Source: Augochlora pura
Lineage: Eukaryota > Arthropoda > Insecta > Hymenoptera > Halictidae
Assembly: GCF_028453695.1 (NCBI RefSeq)
Contig: NC_135779.1
Location: 10,862,831-10,926,830, forward strand
Direction: 5' to 3'
DNA length: 64,000 bases
Positions 48,116-58,795 of the stretch are shown here, one piece after another. Every line of letters starts with the position of its first letter. Within the stretch, counting starts at the first letter, position 1. The position numbers were made by a program, and so were the translations under genes. Under the pieces are notes generated by a model that was not told the DNA's origin, did no database searches, and saw only the letters and a program-made list of their open reading frames with translations.

Positions 48116-49894
48116 AGTTACTAAATTACCGTGCCAAATCTCAACTTTATTAATTTATAGAACAAATCGTTTTACGTACGAGTTGACTTGCATTGAATTA
48201 CATAAGAAAGATATTTGCATAGTAAATGATCCTAAATTGTCGGACGTATGTCGCGCTCTACGTGACATTATTCATTACGCCTAAATATTTGACATCCGAT
48301 AATGCCTAGAATTTTCACGAACGCGTAAAATCCGCTGTCTAATAATGAATAATGTTCCGCAACGGCGTTATACAACAGGCGCGTGAACATGCTCGAGCGG
48401 TTCAATGGTGAACAGATTTCTCTCGCGTTTCCAGCAACGAAAAAGTGCGACGAAAAAGTCGTTCCACCCGTGGACAGGTCACCAAACAAACAGTGAGGGA
48501 ACCGTTCGGACGAACTGCAAATCGAACGGGTCGCAGAAAAATCCTCGTGGGCGGATTCGCCGAAACGGCGTCCGACAGATGCGCGACACGTGTTCGCTAC
48601 TTAGCCAGTTTAGCGTGCCGTATCTCTTCCGAAAAGCAGCTCGACCGGCTCTCGCCGGGCAGGAGTGGCGGGGGGCGAGGGGAGGTGAAAGCGAGGAGAA
48701 ACAACGAAAATCCAGGAAAACCGTCGCATCAATTCCACCGTGACAAAAGCGGGCTCGAAGAGAGAACGACAGGCATCAAACTCGACTCTCGGGGGCGGAC
48801 GGAGGTGGGAGAGAGGGGTGTGCAGTCGGCAGCAGCGGCGCGTCAGCTCGAAATATTTAAAACGCGAAACGGGCTGTGAAGAGCGCGCCGAGAGAGAAGA
48901 GGAGGGAGGAGAAGAGAGCAGAAGGAGAGGATAAGGAGAGAAAGAAAATGAAAGAAGCCTCTCTCTCTCTCTCTCTCTCGCACCGAGCGGTCGCTCCCTC
49001 TTCCAGTGGGGTGAGTCCTATTCGGACGCGTAGTACTACGTCTAATTGCGAGCCGGCATACTTTCCTCGTGGCTCGGTCGGTCGCTTGCTCGTTATCCGT
49101 CGCAACGACGGCGTCCCGCGGAATATGATTGTTGTCTTTGTGCAAAAAGGGGAGCCGGCCCGACTCGGGCCGGGCCGGACCGAGCGGAACCGAGCGGTGG
49201 CGAGCGGCAACGAGAGGAGTCGAGCGACGAGCTGCGCTGCTGCCTCCGAGAGCTTTTCGGGGATGCTCGATGAAACCGAAGAGAGGGCGAGAGAGGGAGC
49301 GAGAGAGAGAGAGAGAGAGAAAGTGGTATGGAGAGGAGGAGAGAGTATCGGCACGATAACCACCGGTTTGTATTGATCCTCGCGGGGGTGTGGAGGGCCT
49401 GAAAGAACCGCTTTGCAATCGAGAGAAAGGGGAGCTCGTGTCGGAGCGAGACGACGCGAGCGGAGCAGCGCCGAGTGGTGCAGGGGAACGAGCCAGAGGG
49501 AGACAGATGAAGGGGTGAGCTCGAAACATCCCCCTGTGACTGGCGCGCACTCCAAAACCAAACCAACCCCGAATCCAGGCCCGACCTAACCTACGCGTCC
49601 GGACGACCCGGCTCCAATGTATATTCCATGCACCACCACGCGCGTAAAAAGTCAACTCGCGAGCACCGGGGACAGGGACGACTCGACGACTCGATGCACC
49701 CTGCGTTTCGACTGTTTTCTGCCGGTGGATCAGCTGGTTGCACCCTTCCGTACACCGCTCTCCGAATGTCTAGGAACCGGTCTTTATTATTCTCCCGTTT
49801 TACCTCCACGCCGCTTTGATCATCTGGCACAAGAAACTCGATGTTAATTGAAACCATAACTGTTTCCTGCCTACTTAGATTTATCTATCAGGAG
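48116..49894. other. Presumed intron; purine/pyrimidine-rich 48.85-49.35 kb
   Basis: A purine-rich stretch (about 48883-48956) is followed immediately by (CT)n at 48957-48979, which could fold back on itself. A further GA run lies at 49297-49321. The long minus-strand frames here (up to 270 codons at 48843-49655) are Ser/Leu/Arg runs from these tracts and carry no domain. Confidence 0.45.
48990..49016 (+). promoter_or_regulatory. Possible acceptor-donor pair, 4 bases apart
   Basis: CTCCCTCTTCCAG (acceptor-like, cut after 49006) is followed after TGGG by GTGAGT (49011-49016), a consensus donor. This could be a near-zero-length recursive site, or the donor alone could end an alternative 5' exon that starts near the AAATATTTAAAA at 48851-48862. 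Both readings are inference. Confidence 0.2.
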
Positions 49895-50152
49895 TTAACC
49901 CTTGACGCTCCACTGCCGCAACTCACGCAGCACACTAGTTTTACCTATTAGTCCGGATGTCTGTGTTGTAACAAAAATCATATTATTATTTTCATCATTA
50001 CCTATTCTCTATTAAATCGGTTTCTTGTTTGTACCTGATTTGAAAGTCCTTAATACGTATCTTCTCTTCGTATGAAAAGTAGCTTGAATCTGGTGCTATG
50101 TATTCTTTAAACCGTTAAGGATTCCGTAAACTTCTTTACCGTTAAGGATTAA
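49895..50152. mobile_element. TTAA-flanked MITE (258 bp), piggyBac-like
   Basis: The left end TTAACCCTTGACG and the reverse complement of the right end TTAATCCTTAACG match at 11 of 13 positions, with TTAA at both ends. A direct copy of CCGTTAAGGATT near the right end (50112-50123 and 50139-50150) suggests a local duplication of the terminus. Non-coding. Confidence 0.5.
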
Positions 50153-50803
50153 AACAGCGCAAAGATTTCACGCCTTGTGTACGAGCACATAATGATCACA
50201 GAAAAAATCAGATCACTCGGCGTATCGGTTAATGACAAGAGCGTACTAAACCTGTAGCAGCACAGGAACGGGTTCTATCAAAAGTTTAACAAAGCGGTAC
50301 ACACATTTTAGTCGGCAAAGTATTTGCAATATTCTCCATGTAACAGCAACAAAATTACAAACATTCTATCTACATCTCGCAAACATATGCAGCAGATTTC
50401 ACACATCGAAGAAACCGTTACAATGTTCAAAAATCCTCGAAACGACGGTGAAGTCCAGTTCGCGTTTAAATTGACCGCAAAACGTGTCGTTTTCGCCGCG
50501 AACAGCCGGGGCGTCGTCGAACAGGAGAATAATTACGAACAATGGGATCAATTAGAGCGTCGAAAGGGAAACGGTCGAAGCCGAGCGTGTCGTTCGAACA
50601 CGGACGCAAGCGATCCGAGTAGTTCACCGCGCGGATTCGAGTCCGATTTCGAGGCGCAAAAGGAAATCAATGGCAGATTATGATGGGGCGCGAGAGACGG
50701 AGTGGTATCTGCGGGCCGTAGGATCCGGGTTCCAGGGGGGCCGAACGGGAACCCAGCTTTTAGCCAGCACTTTCTGCGGATGGCCCCTCGCTCTCTCTTC
50801 TTC

Positions 50804-50809
<6 letters not shown>

Positions 50810-50855
<46 letters not shown>
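50810..50855. repeat. (CT)n microsatellite, longest in the window
   Basis: About 22 uninterrupted CT units. Confidence 0.95.
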
Positions 50856-50858
<3 letters not shown>

Positions 50859-51457
50859 CGTTCTCTCGCGAACGTTGCCAAGGGACGCCGCGATCGACAA
50901 TCCCAACGTCGAAACACGGTCTGGGCGGTCGTTTGCATAGGCTCGCCGAGGAGAGCGGCAGAGAGAAAGAGAGAAGGAGAGCGAGAGAGCAGAACAGAGA
51001 AAAAAATATCACCGGACGATGTCGGACGACACGTTGCAGCGCCATATGGCAGCGAAGCGAGACTTCCCGGCTGAAATTGAAACACGCTGGAAATGTACCG
51101 TTCCGATTGTAGAGCATTTATTCGGCCGTAATTAAGTCCGTGAAATCACGAACGCCGTGTGCTCGTTGCAACGCGATCCGTCGACGGGAAACATAGAGGA
51201 AAAAAACGAAGGGAACTCGTTGCCGCGGACCGGTTCGATGCGTCCGACGGATTAAATTTTCGCTAGGTCTCAGGTGCGCGCCGTTCTGGCCGCCGTCAGT
51301 CCGTGACCGCGCTTTCAAAGAATATTTAACCGAATGAAAAAGCTTCACCTCCGTCAGATCGGTCGTCGATTTCAAATTTCAAGCCACGAGACGTAGAAAT
51401 CGCGGACGAGGACAAACTGCTGCTCCTATCAACGTAACCACAAGAACCATCCTTTGC

Positions 51458-51496
51458 AAGTACGTAACTCGCAAGTACCGTGCAAGTTACGTACTT
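51458..51496. other. 12-bp perfect-stem hairpin
   Basis: AAGTACGTAACT (51458-51469) is perfectly inverted at 51485-51496, with a 15-base loop that holds a third GCAAGTACCGTGC-like copy. It could be a protein-binding palindrome or a tiny repeat expansion. No RNA family is recognised. Confidence 0.4.
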
Positions 51497-53050
51497 CGAC
51501 CATGCATCTTGCCGCGGCAGGATTTGCAAGGAAGCGATTCGGTTGACCCAATTTCCGCTGGTCCTCTTTCGCCACTCTTGTTCGACACGGTTAAGAAAAT
51601 CGTAAGGTTACACCGAACATGAAAATCGATCCGTACGGCGCGTCGTAATCTCGCCAAAAAAGAATTGCCAACGACGGTGCCGACTTTGATGCGATCGTAT
51701 GTCGTTCGTTTCACCGTCGTCTTAATCGCCGTTCCAAAAAAGATGGAACGAGCACATCCAGCATATAGACGGTCCCCGATATCTAGTCTTTCCTGTCTGC
51801 GCCGACCGATGCAACGCCGCGATCGCACGCCCTTTTGCACGCGCTTTATCGATCCACCCTGACGGTCGCATGGATCGCGGAAAAGTTGTTTGGTCTGTTT
51901 TATGTTTTTTTTATTTTTTTTTTTTTTATTCCGACAGGGACTCCGGCGACAGCGACGAGTTCGATTACGCTCCGAGCGCGCGCCGCGGCTGCAGACAATT
52001 TTTAACTGCCCCCTCTGCCGCGAAAGTTATTCGAGCGTAATCCACCATTCGTTTCCATCGATCCAAATCCGAATCCTGCCGCCGCGCCGACCAGGATGTT
52101 GAAATTGTTAGAGTCTGCGAACGATCGTAACCGTCCCCCGCCCCCGTCCGCCCCCTGATCCCCTCACGGTTTTCCCTTTCGCGAAACAAATTGCTCCTAT
52201 TTCGGCGGCCGTGGCCCCGCGATAACTTTGTTCCCCGTTATCGGCTGCGTTCCGACAAATTGCTGCGGCTGTAACAAATTAATAACGTCGAACAATCGTC
52301 GTGCCCCACCGGCCAGACGCTCCGCGTCCATCCGCAGAGATCGCTTGTTCGCGGCGTCTCGTTTCGGTGATCGGCTCGCAAAATCGAACACGGATCAATA
52401 TAATACGGGCTTCCGTAAAATATTGCACAACTTCGATTAAGAGCGTCCAGCATAGATATCGTACCCAAGATCTGTATCTTATTTCATATGTAAGCGATCG
52501 CTGAGATGGTCGCCGGTTAGGCGGCGTACTGTTTATGTCTCGGAGGTAAGAGTTTCTCTGTTTGGGAGATGAGATGGTTTATTCGAGGGGACGAGACTTT
52601 TTCTCCAAGTGAAGAGAACAGCAGTCTAATAAAGATCTTTGCTAAAGAAGCCAAGACATCCACTGATTAATTTCTAAACTAGTAACTCGTACACATAGAA
52701 ACTTTTACGACAATAATATGACAACATTATTGATTCTTGTCATGCCACCATTACTGTTACTAATCGGTACTATCGTTATTGATTTCATAATTGTTATTAA
52801 TAAATGGAAAGTCACAATATTATGGACAAAGCTATGAAACAAGCTATTTTGCACAATGATAATAACAAACTGGCTTTTAATGGCATTCACTCTCCAAAAC
52901 ATCCCAGACGTCATTTGTTTATACTAAAGAATGCATTAGTAACACAGTCTCGTGTCAGATTCGACATTATTAACCGAAATACCTATTATACATATACTCT
53001 TACTCGTGCACTCGCTATTATTTTCTACTAAATAACAAATAATAGTCGCG

Positions 53051-54887
53051 TTTTATTTGCAAGTGGTTCTCGCGGCCAGCCGTATGTATCGTTTCGAGGG
53101 GCACCGGACGAGTGCAATTCTCGCCCGTGGATGCGGCTCGACGTTCTATGCCCGAAGTGCAGGTCGCGGGACTGTTGAAGCAGCTCGGCGATAGATCAAC
53201 GCAAAGTCCTCTGTGTAAAATCGCCGGCTCTCGATCCTCGGGACGATTACGTCGACGGCAAAAGCGAGGACCGATGGAGGGGGATCCGTTTCGCGGTCGC
53301 TCGAACGGGTGCAGGCCGAGAGCACTCGTTTCCCGCGGAAAAATCCGCTCGGCGAGATAACGGCGGCGATGAAACAGGCGAAACGGACGAGAGACGAGGC
53401 GAGGCGGGGTCCGTTCCGACGGTTTCGGTGGCGGAACGCCTCTCGAAATCAGCTCGCCGAGATAAACAAAGAGGCGAATGATCCATTCGCGATAACGAGG
53501 CGGGCTTCCCCGCGTGTCTGCTGGGAATCAACGGCGCAGCGAAATAAAACCGGACCGAAAGAAGCGGAGGAACGAGAGGTCGGGTGGGGCGATACGAGAG
53601 GGGGAGGGAGAGGGACAGGCAGGGGCGATTTTACAGCTAATCTGCGATACCGCGGGGCCGTCCGTGAAAAGGTATTAATCCCTTGCACCGTCAGTGGCGG
53701 GCATTCAGTTACGTGTTTGCAGGCAGGTACCTCTCTCGTTCACTTACCCGCGCGCGCGCGCGAGCGCCCGCGAGTGTTCGCCAGCGCGCGTGAATACGTG
53801 TGCCACTCGAGGCCCCTGACACACGCGCGTAGCCGCGTTATTTGCACGTGTACCATCGGCGAAAAACTACGCCCGGCCCTTCTCGTCCTTTTTCTCATCG
53901 AGGGGCTCGTCCTCGCTCGTCCTCGCTCTTTCTCGCTCATCCCCGCTCATCCACACTCGCTTATTCGCTCGTTCGCGTAGTCGTTACAGGTTTTTTAAAG
54001 CTCGTTTAACCGAGGCAGTGCTTTGCTCTCGCGACCGGTTCGGTTCGGTTCGTTTCGTTTCGCTTGGTGTGTCGTGTCACGGATATGCCTTGATCTCCGC
54101 GAGTTTTCGCCGCGACGACGCGACTCTGACATTTCCTCCGTGGATTACTCTTGCCGCAGGTTAACCCGAGGAACCGGATACCCAGAGTCTTAGCTAGGAG
54201 TCGAAACTCTCGTGTTGGTCCCATTAACTAGGGGTCAAATTTTTTTCTGTTGGTTTCTATCTGTAAACAACTTTACTTTGATATTTTGTTAATGGTATTA
54301 TTGTTCAGAGACCTTATGTAGTTAAAATCTATAAATCATCATGTGAAGGAACTAAAAATATTTGATAAAATGTCGATATATTAGCATGTAACCTGAAAAT
54401 TACATGGGCCCATAGAGGGTTGATAATTGGACTGGAAGATTAAAATTTACATTCATGACAATCATCGCGTGTAAATTCGGAGCTTCCGGTCGATAATTAC
54501 GGCGAATAGTTGCAGTTACATGGATTAACGCGGTAAACGTCTGCCATTGACCGGTGACTGACGTGTGCTTTCCGTACGGACCACATCGATCACCGATGAT
54601 TCTATTTTATGCATCTGTTAATCAATGTTAGATAATTTGGAAATCAAAAAGAATGTGCCTAAATATTACTTGTTGCCAAGAGAAATTTTTACAATTATTA
54701 CTCTAATACTGTAGGGTTTTTCCGGGTATGCATGGTCGAGTGTCATAAAATGGTAATGAATGGGACGGATGGCGACAGCGTGTTTGGACGACTTCGAGTG
54801 GCCTGAGTTTATTGCTTAGGTTCCTCGAAGTCCTGCGTGTCCGAAAGACAGAGTGTGAGTGAGCGAGAGGGAAATAAAAAGGAAGAG
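53051..54887. other. Presumed intron up to the assembly gap
   Basis: GC-rich to 54230, AT-rich after. Includes degenerate CGCTCGTCCT-type repeats (53880-53950) and a GGTTC run (54036-54062). The 223-codon + frame at 53309-53980 is Arg/Ser-rich and domain-free. Sequence entering the gap is purine-rich. Confidence 0.45.
54036..54062. repeat. (GGTTC)n pentanucleotide repeat
   Basis: Three GGTTC units followed by two GTTTC variants. Confidence 0.8.
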
Positions 54888-54987
54888 NNNNNNNNNNNNN
54901 NNNNNNNNNNNNNNNNNNNNNNNNNNNNNNNNNNNNNNNNNNNNNNNNNNNNNNNNNNNNNNNNNNNNNNNNNNNNNNNNNNNNNNN
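54888..54987. other. Assembly gap of 100 N
   Basis: Exactly 100 ambiguous bases. Both flanks are purine-rich (AAAGGAAGAG on the left, AAAGGCTAGGAAG on the right), so the missing sequence is probably a GA-type low-complexity tract. The 100-N size is a common placeholder for unknown length. Confidence 0.95.
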
Positions 54988-55059
54988 AAAGGCTAGGAAG
55001 GGCAAAAGAACGAGCGGAAAAGATCGGGGCATTCGAAGGAGAACCGTGGCGTGAAGAAG

Positions 55060-55126
55060 TCGTCGTTGCTGTCGTTGTTGTTGTCAAAGTTGTTGCGTTG
55101 CCGTTGTCGTTGTTATTCTTGTTGTA
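55060..55126. repeat. Degenerate GTT trinucleotide repeat
   Basis: Interspersed GTT, GTC and GCT triplets over about 67 bp. Confidence 0.75.
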
Positions 55127-55964
55127 AGTCGTGGGACATTGATAATAAACTGTTGTACTTGTTATTGTTAAACGAAGGTGTCTTTAGTTGTCGTATTATT
55201 ATTATCACGGAGTCACGTGGGATTTACTTCCAAAATAATCCCTACAATACTTTTTGTGCGAACCCGTTCGCGCGTAGCGAACGTCAAGTATATCTTGAGG
55301 TTCTTGCATTACTTTACAAAGACGAATACAACTAATGAAGTATCAGAATTAAAGTTAGAACTATTAACTTTCCTTATTACGTTGCACAAGCAGTCAAGAA
55401 AATGTTTAGTCCATCCAGACGGTAATTTGTTAGAACACATTACATGTATAGAAAAATGGTTTTAACGCGGACTAAATGGAAAGGAAGACGAAACAGGTTT
55501 GACGCTTCCCGCGTTAATCTTTTGTTGCAGCGTGTGTTAAGGGTACGTACAGATTCGCAGGTAATATTTGCGCAACGAATGTACGTCTTCTACTGAACCC
55601 AATATTCAGCGAAGGTATTTAAAAACTGTAGATAGGATGTGAAATAGTTGATCAGCAAATAACACTTATATTTTAATAAAAGGCAACTATGTACAAACAA
55701 CGTGTGGTGTATGATCGACGGTTGTCGGAATTCTGAATCCAGTTTTGTTTCTCTGCTAAAACGTGGAGGTGAAAAAGCCCTCCACACGGAATTTACAAAA
55801 ATAGAGGGGCACTGTACCGACCAATTACATAAACTTATCAAATGGTCCGATGGGGGTTGGTTCGGCATCCTAACGCCAAAAGTCGTGACGTCGTTGACAA
55901 AGACGTTCGCTGTATCTTTTAAAAATTGTAGGAAACAAAGCTGCCGAGCCCCTTTGTACCCTAT
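55127..55964. other. AT-rich sequence with two unassigned open frames
   Basis: Frame 55259-55464 (+) and frame 55702-55974 (+) have less biased, more protein-like composition (for example SELKLELLTFLITL and KLIKWSDGGWFG) than the GC-driven frames elsewhere. They are not in a common frame, have no recognised family and lack clear splice signals. They could be remnants of a transposon or retrocopy. Confidence 0.25.
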
Positions 55965-56124
55965 ACGGGTTTAGGTCACGTCGATTGCCAGGAGGACGGT
56001 ACGGCCACGCTAGTCTTCCCAGGTATGTCATCTGGTACTATTCGGCCGTACCAGTGCTGTAAAGTAATTAAGTCGTTAAATAAACATTAAAAATCAATTC
56101 TCAAAGTGACCGTAGCCTAAACCC
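55965..56124. repeat. Nested inverted repeats (foldback)
   Basis: GGGTTTAGGTCAC (left) pairs with GTGAC-CGTAGC-CTAAACCC (right, with six inserted bases), and inside it GGTACGGCC pairs with GGCCGTACC. CTTCCCAG|GTATGT at 56014-56026 lies within and is a weak acceptor-donor look-alike. Confidence 0.45.
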
Positions 56125-57267
56125 AAACGCAAAGATGGGACGGTACGGTCGTTTATCGCGTCTTAACAGCGTGGACGCAAATGAACTCTTAGAGGAGCAT
56201 TTGTAGCCGAGCAGGATAATTCCAGTGAAATTTCAAGCTCGATGAAATCTAGCCGCGGAGGTTGAACGTCGGCTGCGGACGCCGTACGCCTAGACGACGG
56301 AGGAAGCGTCCGCTCTCGAGAAAAACGGTCGAGGAGTAATTGCAGAGAGGGATGACCCTCTCCAGCGCGATAAGAAGCCACGTGGCTGCCGGTCCTCCGT
56401 CGTGGACTCGTTATCGCGACCGGAGGGCCGCTCATTAACTCCGTGTAATTAGTCGTGTTCGCTTATCACCGCGGTCTCGTTTCGCGAGCGAGCACACGGG
56501 TCTGTTCGTCGCGGCCGCGATTGTTGCCCCGGTCAGCCAATTATCGACGCGAATTAGCAATCGCCGTTAATTAAAAGCCGGCCGGACAGATAGAGGCTGA
56601 GTTCGAGGGTGGGAGGGAGGGAGAGAGCGAGAGCAAAGGTGGCCGCTGCTTTCGGCCGGGGCCCTGAGCGTTTGAGGAAAACGGGGGCCGTGTGGCCGTG
56701 TGGCCGGGCCGGCAGTCGCGACGCGAGTCGGCCACCTGGAAGGAAAACGAGCTCCGCGACGGCCGTAATTGCAATTAGCGCAATTAGGTGAACGAACGGG
56801 ACCGAACGGCGAACCAAAATCAAGCTGCTCTCCCCCCCGCGCCGCCCTTCATCCACCGCCCTCGCGGCGACGTCTTTGGCGAAAATATTTCGCAGCAGGC
56901 TCGTTTTTGGAAGAGCCGAGGCCGTTTCGCGAAACCGAGCGCGCACCACTCCCGTGTTCCCGTTGTATATTTGTGTGTCACCGTACGTTTCCGAAACGAA
57001 CGTAAAATGTCTACGCCCGACGGAGGATGGAGTCCCCGTAAATTCGAATATTTGGCTGAATTCCGGGCGAAATTTCACTGCGCCCCGCGCGCTGACTGCG
57101 ATACTTTATGCGCCAGCCGTGCAGTATTGTGCGATTTGCTCGATGACACGACATTGTTCTCCGTCCCTTCCATTACCCGACCCTAGTCGGAGCAGCGTGC
57201 GCCGCACGTTGTTCTCTTTCTCCTCCTGTCTCCTTTCTTCTCTCCCTTTTCTTTGCTCTCCCTTTCT

Positions 57268-57269
<2 letters not shown>

Positions 57270-57299
<30 letters not shown>
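57270..57299. repeat. (TC)n microsatellite
   Basis: Uninterrupted TC run of about 30 bp within a 120-bp pyrimidine stretch. Confidence 0.9.
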
Positions 57300-57306
<7 letters not shown>

Positions 57307-58761
57307 TTTTTTCGACTCACCTCCTCCCCACGATATGCCCGTCCCCTCGCTCGCTGTGAAAGGAGTCTCGTCAATTCGTAGATACACAAGGAGAATCCGC
57401 CATGGGAGCCATAACGCCGCACCACTCTACCCAACGTTTCACTCCTCTCGTTTCCTATCCGCTTCGTCCCGGTGCGACGTTTCGCGACGGAAAACTCGCG
57501 GTCCCGTATTTCCCATAAGAGTTGCCGAGCCAATGGTCGAACTCGCTGATAAGATGATCTAGCTGATAAGCCGTCCTCGGAGCAACGGTGACCCCGTCGC
57601 CGCAGGAAATTCTGCTCCCACGCAATTCGAATTGATAATATCTTTCTCTGTAGCGTTATCGAGGCGTTACATCTAAATTGTCGTGTTCTAGTGGCCGGTG
57701 TTTAAACTATTAACTGTCGCAGTTCTATTCAATAACGTAATCTTCGTCTCCGTGAAACTGTCAAACCAGCGTTGACACATTCGCGCTACCAAAAGGCGGC
57801 GAAAGGAGGAAAGTGTGCGCCTGTGGCGTGGTCGAATCGAACATATTTCTATTGAACACGCGTGGATACTCGGACGCTGGTCCGACGACTTTAAACGAAC
57901 GCTTGACGCAATCTTCGCGGTACACGTTCGACAACGACGAGGAATATCGCAGACTAATCGCGATGCTGCTTGTTCAAATAGCAATACACGAAGATCGCGG
58001 ACCGACTCCCGTTCGGTAATTTCCGAGGATAGGTAAAACTGTTCCCGTCGGTTGTTACGGCGGCATAAACAACGGCGTTTCCTGATGCGACCGGTGCCCG
58101 GAGGAAGAGAGAAAGGCGGGAAGCCACAGGTAGAGACAGCGGAGACCCGACAGAAGTTCGTGAAGAGGCTCCGAAGAGAAAAAGAGACGGAGAGGGAGGA
58201 GGGGGGAGGGGGAGGCCGGTAACGAGAGAAAGGTGGCCGGAGAAGGAGGGAAAGAGAAAGGACGAGAGGCGAAGGAGGTGGTGGACACGTCTTATGCATA
58301 ATTCATGCGGCTGCCTCCCATGTATATTTTCGTGTTTAAATATTTGAATACCTCGTTCGCTGCAATACCGAGAGAGCGGGTTAGGAAAATATTCCGTCGC
58401 TTATTCACCGCGGTTCACTGTGCGGGAGAGGCCAACACCGAAGGAGATTCTTCCAGCATCTTCAGCGTCGACGTTCGGTTGCTTTCGTTCGACCTCCGCC
58501 ACCCCCGCCCGTTTACTCTCCTCATCCTCCTCCTCCTCCTCTTGCTCCTCTTCTACCTCCTTCTCCAGCTTCTCCACCGTGAAAGAAGATTTCATCAGGA
58601 CGCGATATTTCCCCGAGTTGCTTCGTATTGTTACGGTCGTTTTGTCGGACGGCAATAAAGCGAGGGAACGATAAAAGAAAGCGTTTACGAGGCCGCTGTG
58701 TTTCGAGAACGAGGAAACTCGGAGAGAAAGAGAGAAAAGTAGATAAAGAGAGAAGAAAAAG

Positions 58762-58762
58762 T

Positions 58763-58788
<26 letters not shown>
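58762..58788. repeat. (GA)n microsatellite
   Basis: Uninterrupted GA run of about 27 bp. Confidence 0.9.

Positions 58789-58795
<7 letters not shown>

Larger units (their letters stand above)
50153..53050. other. Presumed intron, mostly GC-rich, no supported exon
   Basis: AT-rich at 50153-50400 and 52461-53050. Contains the longest CT microsatellite of the window and a 12-bp perfect-stem hairpin, listed separately, and a poly-T run at about 51907-51927. Confidence 0.45.

Noticed and set aside
48843..49655. 270-codon minus-strand open frame
   Set aside because: Much of it is Ser/Leu/Arg/Glu runs encoded by CT/GA repeats. A second minus frame is open over the same span, and no domain is visible.
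50630..50650. GGATTCGAGTCCG resembling a tRNA B box
   Set aside because: There is no A box or cloverleaf upstream at the right spacing.
53690..53730. TTCAGTTACG as an insect initiator
   Set aside because: The initiator match is good, but there is no downstream promoter element at the required spacing and no first exon follows.
54163..54424. Possible TTAA element of about 262 bp
   Set aside because: The left end starts TTAACCC, but the presumed right end has TTGA instead of TTAA and little inverted similarity beyond CAACCC.
56010..56030. CTTCCCAG|GTATGT as a second ratchet point
   Set aside because: The pyrimidine tract is short and the site falls inside a nested inverted repeat, so a chance match is more likely.
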